Shown in pieces: positions 58,372 to 64,000 of a DNA stretch of 64,000 bases. Below the pieces are notes generated by a model. The model ran no database searches. It had not been told where the DNA came from and saw only the letters and a list, made by a program, of their open reading frames with translations. Position 1 is the first letter of the stretch. Each line of letters starts with the position of its first letter. Origin of the DNA: Stropharia rugosoannulata (lineage: Eukaryota > Basidiomycota > Agaricomycetes > Agaricales > Strophariaceae); assembly GCA_028532985.1 (NCBI GenBank), contig JANCIK010000006.1, forward strand, positions 1,364,001 to 1,428,000. Reading direction: 5' to 3'. Position numbers and translations under genes: made by a program.

Positions 58372-59083
58372 TCGACTCTGCTATTAGCTCCTTTACGGCC
58401 CTCCAGCGCTGCCCCTTCATTGCTTTTGCTATTTATCATGCTTTGTCTCTCTGCTATATGTACGCATCATGACGCCCTACGACGACTCATTGTTCAGCTA
58501 TGCTTCCGTTACGCCTTCAATATGTATTTCCAGCGGCTCCCCATGTCATTCCGTATATCACACCCAAATAATTGTTGTCATTCGTATATATTGTAGAACT
58601 ACGAGCTTCGTAATAGCAATAAGTCTACGTACTTTACCACTATTCTTACTTCACCGCCCCATGAGTTTATACATGCTCCCCGCCATTGGGAAATACCCCT
58701 TTTGTAACCTGCCGGTGTCTCTTTGACATCCAATACTTGGAAATGAGGCTTGAGTGATTTCACGACATATAATAACTTGGTACCGCGAGTGGATATATGA
58801 GATCCAGACCGCGAGTCGGGTCGGAGTCTGACGGCTCTCCGCCAGATATTAGCAAACATGCGAGCTGAGTGCTGCGGAAATAACTACTCAAAGTGGCACA
58901 GTGAGTTAGAAAAAGCATCGCACCATAAGCGATCTCACGCCTCATTCAGGACCGCTGCCTCGTGTACGGTATCGGCCGTGCAACGACGCTATGCCAGTGC
59001 CACGGTTGTCTGCACACCCTGCCTTTGCTCTCTTTCGCTGAAACCGCCAGCTGCTACCGCCCACCAGCTTTACGAGACGCACC
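58372..59083. other. Intergenic region
   Basis: 3' flank of the monooxygenase and promoter of the cytidylyltransferase-like gene, with a pyrimidine-rich leader before 59084. No further signal. Confidence 0.45.
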
Positions 59084-59972
59084 ATGGGTCCCTCCAGTGT
59101 CCTGAGCGACGACGACTACGACGTCATTTCCAACCCCGGCACCGCGTCCCTCGAAAATAGCGCCATCCTAGACAAGACTGTCTGTGCGGTCCACGAGCTG
59201 CCCGCGTTTGACGACGCGCAAGACAACTTTGAGACAACGCGCTGGAGCGCGACGGACGTTCAGGCGTTCGTGCGCAGGGGTCTCAACCTCGCTCCGGGGA
59301 ACAAATACGAGAATAGGAGAGTAACCGTCTATGTTGATGGTCCCTTCAACATGTTCGATGTTCGGTGTGGTGTCTATTTTTGTTTTTCGGGCTGCTGTTA
59401 ATTAACGATGGGGACCCACTTGTGCTGTTTCTGCTTCTGTTTATAGGGCTGCGCTTCAACTGCGCCAGGCAAAGCTCGCGTTTCCGTCCGTATACCTCAT
59501 TGTTGGTGTGTTTTCAGACAACCTCTTACAGCAGCATAACGCGCCGGCCGCTTGGCCTGATGTCGAGCGGCTGGAGCTCGTGAGACACTGTCGCTGGGTA
59601 GACGAGGTTCTGAGAGACGCGCCTTGGGAGGTCACTGCTGAGTTCTTGAAAGAAAAAAGCATTGACTTCGTGGCCATTGACGAGGGCATTTCTGTTGACC
59701 CTGCATATGACAAGCTTCGTGTCAAGGCATACGACGATTTAAAGCAAAAGGGTATCTACTTTTGTTCTGACTGTTTATGCTAGGGTATCTCTAACTTCTG
59801 TGTCTTTCTCTGCTTAGGCAAAGTCATTAAGACCAGGCGGACAACGGGGCTTTCTTCTCAGCGCAACCGGATCTCAACGAGTCCGTCACAGAGAGCAACC
59901 CCGACGCTAACTAGATCGTCTGAAGCTCCAGACTTTACAGCACATATAGACCTTTACGGACTTGGATATTAG
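59084..59972 (+). CDS. Phosphocholine cytidylyltransferase-like protein lacking the HxGH signature
   Basis: Three exons (59084-59364, 59447-59751, 59818-59972) give 246 residues. The CCT fold is clear: VTVYVDGPFNMFD, LQLRQAKLAFPSVYLIVGV, ERLELVRHCRWVDEVLRDAP and KSIDFVAIDEG. In active CCT the first block continues as HxGH, the CTP-binding signature; here the spliced sequence reads FDVRAALQL, so both His and the Gly are gone. The second signature RTEGIST is altered to RTTGLSS. The membrane-binding amphipathic helix is also absent. It is probably a pseudoenzyme or a sequence-diverged transferase; the frame and splice sites are intact, so it is not simply decayed. Confidence 0.75.
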
Positions 59973-60415
59973 ACAGTCAAGCAACAGTCAAGACCTCCCT
60001 ATTTGGGTTGCGGGTCTTTGGAGGATTTTTCTTTTATGTACGTTTTGCACGGCCTGTCACTAAGAACGTCGATATTTCTCTTGTTGAATGATAATTCCTG
60101 TTTTGTTTGAATAGATTAACTTTCATGGGAGTCATACACACAAATGCACACACAAATGCTACGGCTCCGGTCGTCGTCATTATTGAGACAAACCGCCTAA
60201 TTTGGGGTTAGTACTGATCGGCTTTGAAATTTCAAGACAAGGGGCCACTGTGGCCCCAGTTTTATCCCGTTAAAGCGCCTATGTTGACTCATGCGCTGCA
60301 CACACTGTCGCCCACACCACCCACTATTTCTGTGCCCATTTAAATGCTCTGTGCCCTTCCCCAACTCGGATTTCCCTGATTTCGACAATCTAAAACAGTA
60401 GAACTAATTTTACAA
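59973..60415. other. Intergenic region
   Basis: 3' flank of the preceding gene and promoter of the F-box-like gene. Nothing else recognised. Confidence 0.45.
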
Positions 60416-61474
60416 ATGGGACCCAGCACGACGACGTTCAAGTTCGATCCACTGGCCTCAGTTGAAAGTCGACTGGCAGATGAGACTACGGGCATGAAAG
60501 AAAGTTCCTGCTGCCTTTTACCCTGCGAGTTATGGGAAGAGATACTCAGCTATGCGTGGCTATCCGAGATGGAGCCTGCAGAAAGGCGAGCGTTCCGCTG
60601 TTCTATGCTGCTTGTTTCTCCCCAGTGGCACGCTGTTTTCATTGGCATATTCCTCAAGAATATCTATGTCGACTCCTTGACCGACCTCAGACATGTCTGC
60701 AAGCGCTGGCTTCTTGACGATCCTCCCCTAATTAACATTTCGACTCGACCACCACTCGAGTTATCCCGAAGTCGGCTGTGCACCACCATAACTCAGCAAA
60801 TAACGAGTCCCAAGCTCCTAGACGAAGCGAAACTACACAAGTTAAGCGCGCGCTGCCTCCTGGATACCTTCCGTCAAGTCCCATACCTCCCCAACCTGCG
60901 GACGCTCTCCGTAACGTATCATTTCACCTATTCAATACTCACGCAGACCGTCGACATCGTCCACCTCCAACTGGAGTACGAAATATCCCCTCGCACTGCG
61001 CCTTGGGTCGCTGAAGAGCTCGGCCTCGCGGGCGGCCGCTGGCTGCACGCCGACGCGCGCGTCGCCAAGCTCGAACATGTCTCGTTCGCGCAGTGCGCGC
61101 CGGACACCGCGCACGCACGCTCGCGGCAGCAGGCCGACCTCGGCGAGTTCCTGCAGGCGAACCGTCACCTGCGGCACGCGGTGGACAAGGACGGCTGGCT
61201 GCGCGTGTGCATAAGGGGCGCGTCGCGTGCGCTGCCGCGCGACGCGGTGGTTGTGCATGGCGCGATCGTGCCTGAGTACGATGCTGCCAAGGTGCGCCGG
61301 TGTCTTAGGCGCGACGGGTCCATGGACCTGCAGCGTATGGGTGTACCGCGCGTCGTGCGTGGGACGGCGTTGGGGTTTGTGTTTGACGCATTTCGGTATG
61401 ACCGCGACCGCTGTGCGTTGGATGATGAGAGTATACTGGACCAGTGGAGGGACGTTCGAATTTTTGGGTGCTAA
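60416..61474 (+). CDS. F-box-like protein, single exon, unrelated to the 4-21 kb family
   Basis: 352 residues from the ATG at 60416. CCLLPCELWEEILSYAWL is an F-box-like motif, followed by FRCSMLLVSPQWHAVFIGIF, the usual second F-box helix. The rest is helical with Leu-rich stretches (YLPNLRTLSVTYHF) but no clear repeat. From about 60980 the third-position GC rises steeply, which gives long antisense shadows. Expected to bind Skp1; target unknown. Confidence 0.72.
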   Translation: MGPSTTTFKFDPLASVESRLADETTGMKESSCCLLPCELWEEILSYAWLSEMEPAERRAFRCSMLLVSPQWHAVFIGIFLKNIYVDSLTDLRHVCKRWLLDDPPLINISTRPPLELSRSRLCTTITQQITSPKLLDEAKLHKLSARCLLDTFRQVPYLPNLRTLSVTYHFTYSILTQTVDIVHLQLEYEISPRTAPWVAEELGLAGGRWLHADARVAKLEHVSFAQCAPDTAHARSRQQADLGEFLQANRHLRHAVDKDGWLRVCIRGASRALPRDAVVVHGAIVPEYDAAKVRRCLRRDGSMDLQRMGVPRVVRGTALGFVFDAFRYDRDRCALDDESILDQWRDVRIFGC

Positions 61475-61701
61475 TTATCTAACTACTGACATTTACTGGC
61501 GATTTACTGGAGAATATATAACTGGAATATACATGCCTGCGTCACATAACACTACAGTATCCAAAGCTACATACATACTAGTAATACATAGATGGTTTGA
61601 TTATCTCTACAAAATGGAATGTACGACGATATGCATAGCTTAACAGCATAATGAACGTGCGCGAATAGTTCTCGCAAAGCAGATATGAAGGTAATTTATT
61701 C
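61475..61701. other. Convergent intergenic spacer
   Basis: Short AT-rich 3' flanks of the two converging genes. Confidence 0.5.
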
Positions 61702-63946
<2,245 letters not shown>

Positions 63947-64000
63947 GATATGTGAGGAGGAGAGGAGCTGCAACAAGACCAAGAGTATTTCAAATGCCAC

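Overview
This window is nuclear DNA of a filamentous basidiomycete, most likely an Agaricomycete. Nearly every gene is cut by several short introns of about 40-75 nt with GT..AG ends and CTAAC/CTGAC-type branch points. The protein families are typical of that group: F-box proteins in tandem, a Dal5-type transporter, Reg1-like and Zap1-like regulators, and a Copia-type LTR element. All exon structures below were joined by hand from splice signals and reading frame; no transcript evidence was available.

Layout. 1-1393 (-): Dal5-type MFS transporter, cut by the left edge. 4034-9247 (+): three tandem F-box paralogues, the middle one broken. 9800-14344 (-): a large Reg1-like protein phosphatase 1 regulatory subunit, followed by 5.2 kb without a supported gene that holds a 66-bp inverted repeat. 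19576-21274 (-): a fourth F-box paralogue, with an orphan C-terminal relic at 21741-22060. 22403-25666 (+): a Vps9-type Rab5 exchange factor with a CUE domain. 25977-28087: two small unrecognised proteins. 28336-29649 (-): a TDP2-like phosphodiesterase. 30064-31538 (-): the tRNA cytosine methyltransferase Dnmt2. 33425-34411 (+): a disordered unknown protein. 36048-40965 (-): two paralogues of an unnamed F-box-like family, with a third fragment at 31.8 kb. 42841-44279 (+): a seven-helix membrane protein. 45098-46383 (-): pantothenate synthetase. 47274-47620 (+): a small basic protein. 49173-53545: a nested mobile-element island. 56159-58371 (+): a FAD-dependent phenol-hydroxylase-like monooxygenase. 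59084-59972 (+): a phosphocholine cytidylyltransferase homologue without the HxGH signature. 60416-61474 (+): an F-box-like protein. 61702-63946 (-): an eight-finger Zap1-like factor.

The strongest find is the island at 49-53.5 kb. It is a complete LTR element on the minus strand with two 269-bp LTRs, a 5-bp target duplication AGCCC, a primer site matching the anticodon arm of initiator tRNA-Met, and one intact Gag ORF, but no protease, integrase or reverse transcriptase. Two unrelated-inside elements of about 1.25 kb that share the terminal sequence CATCAGCAAA have inserted into it. Taking both out leaves a 1.85-kb Gag-only retrotransposon, which would need Pol supplied in trans.

The genes do not form one pathway. 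The window mixes single-copy housekeeping genes (VPS9, DNMT2, pantothenate synthetase, Reg1-like and Zap1-like regulators) with fast-duplicating F-box-type families and transposon debris. I saw no rRNA gene, no convincing tRNA gene and no CRISPR array.
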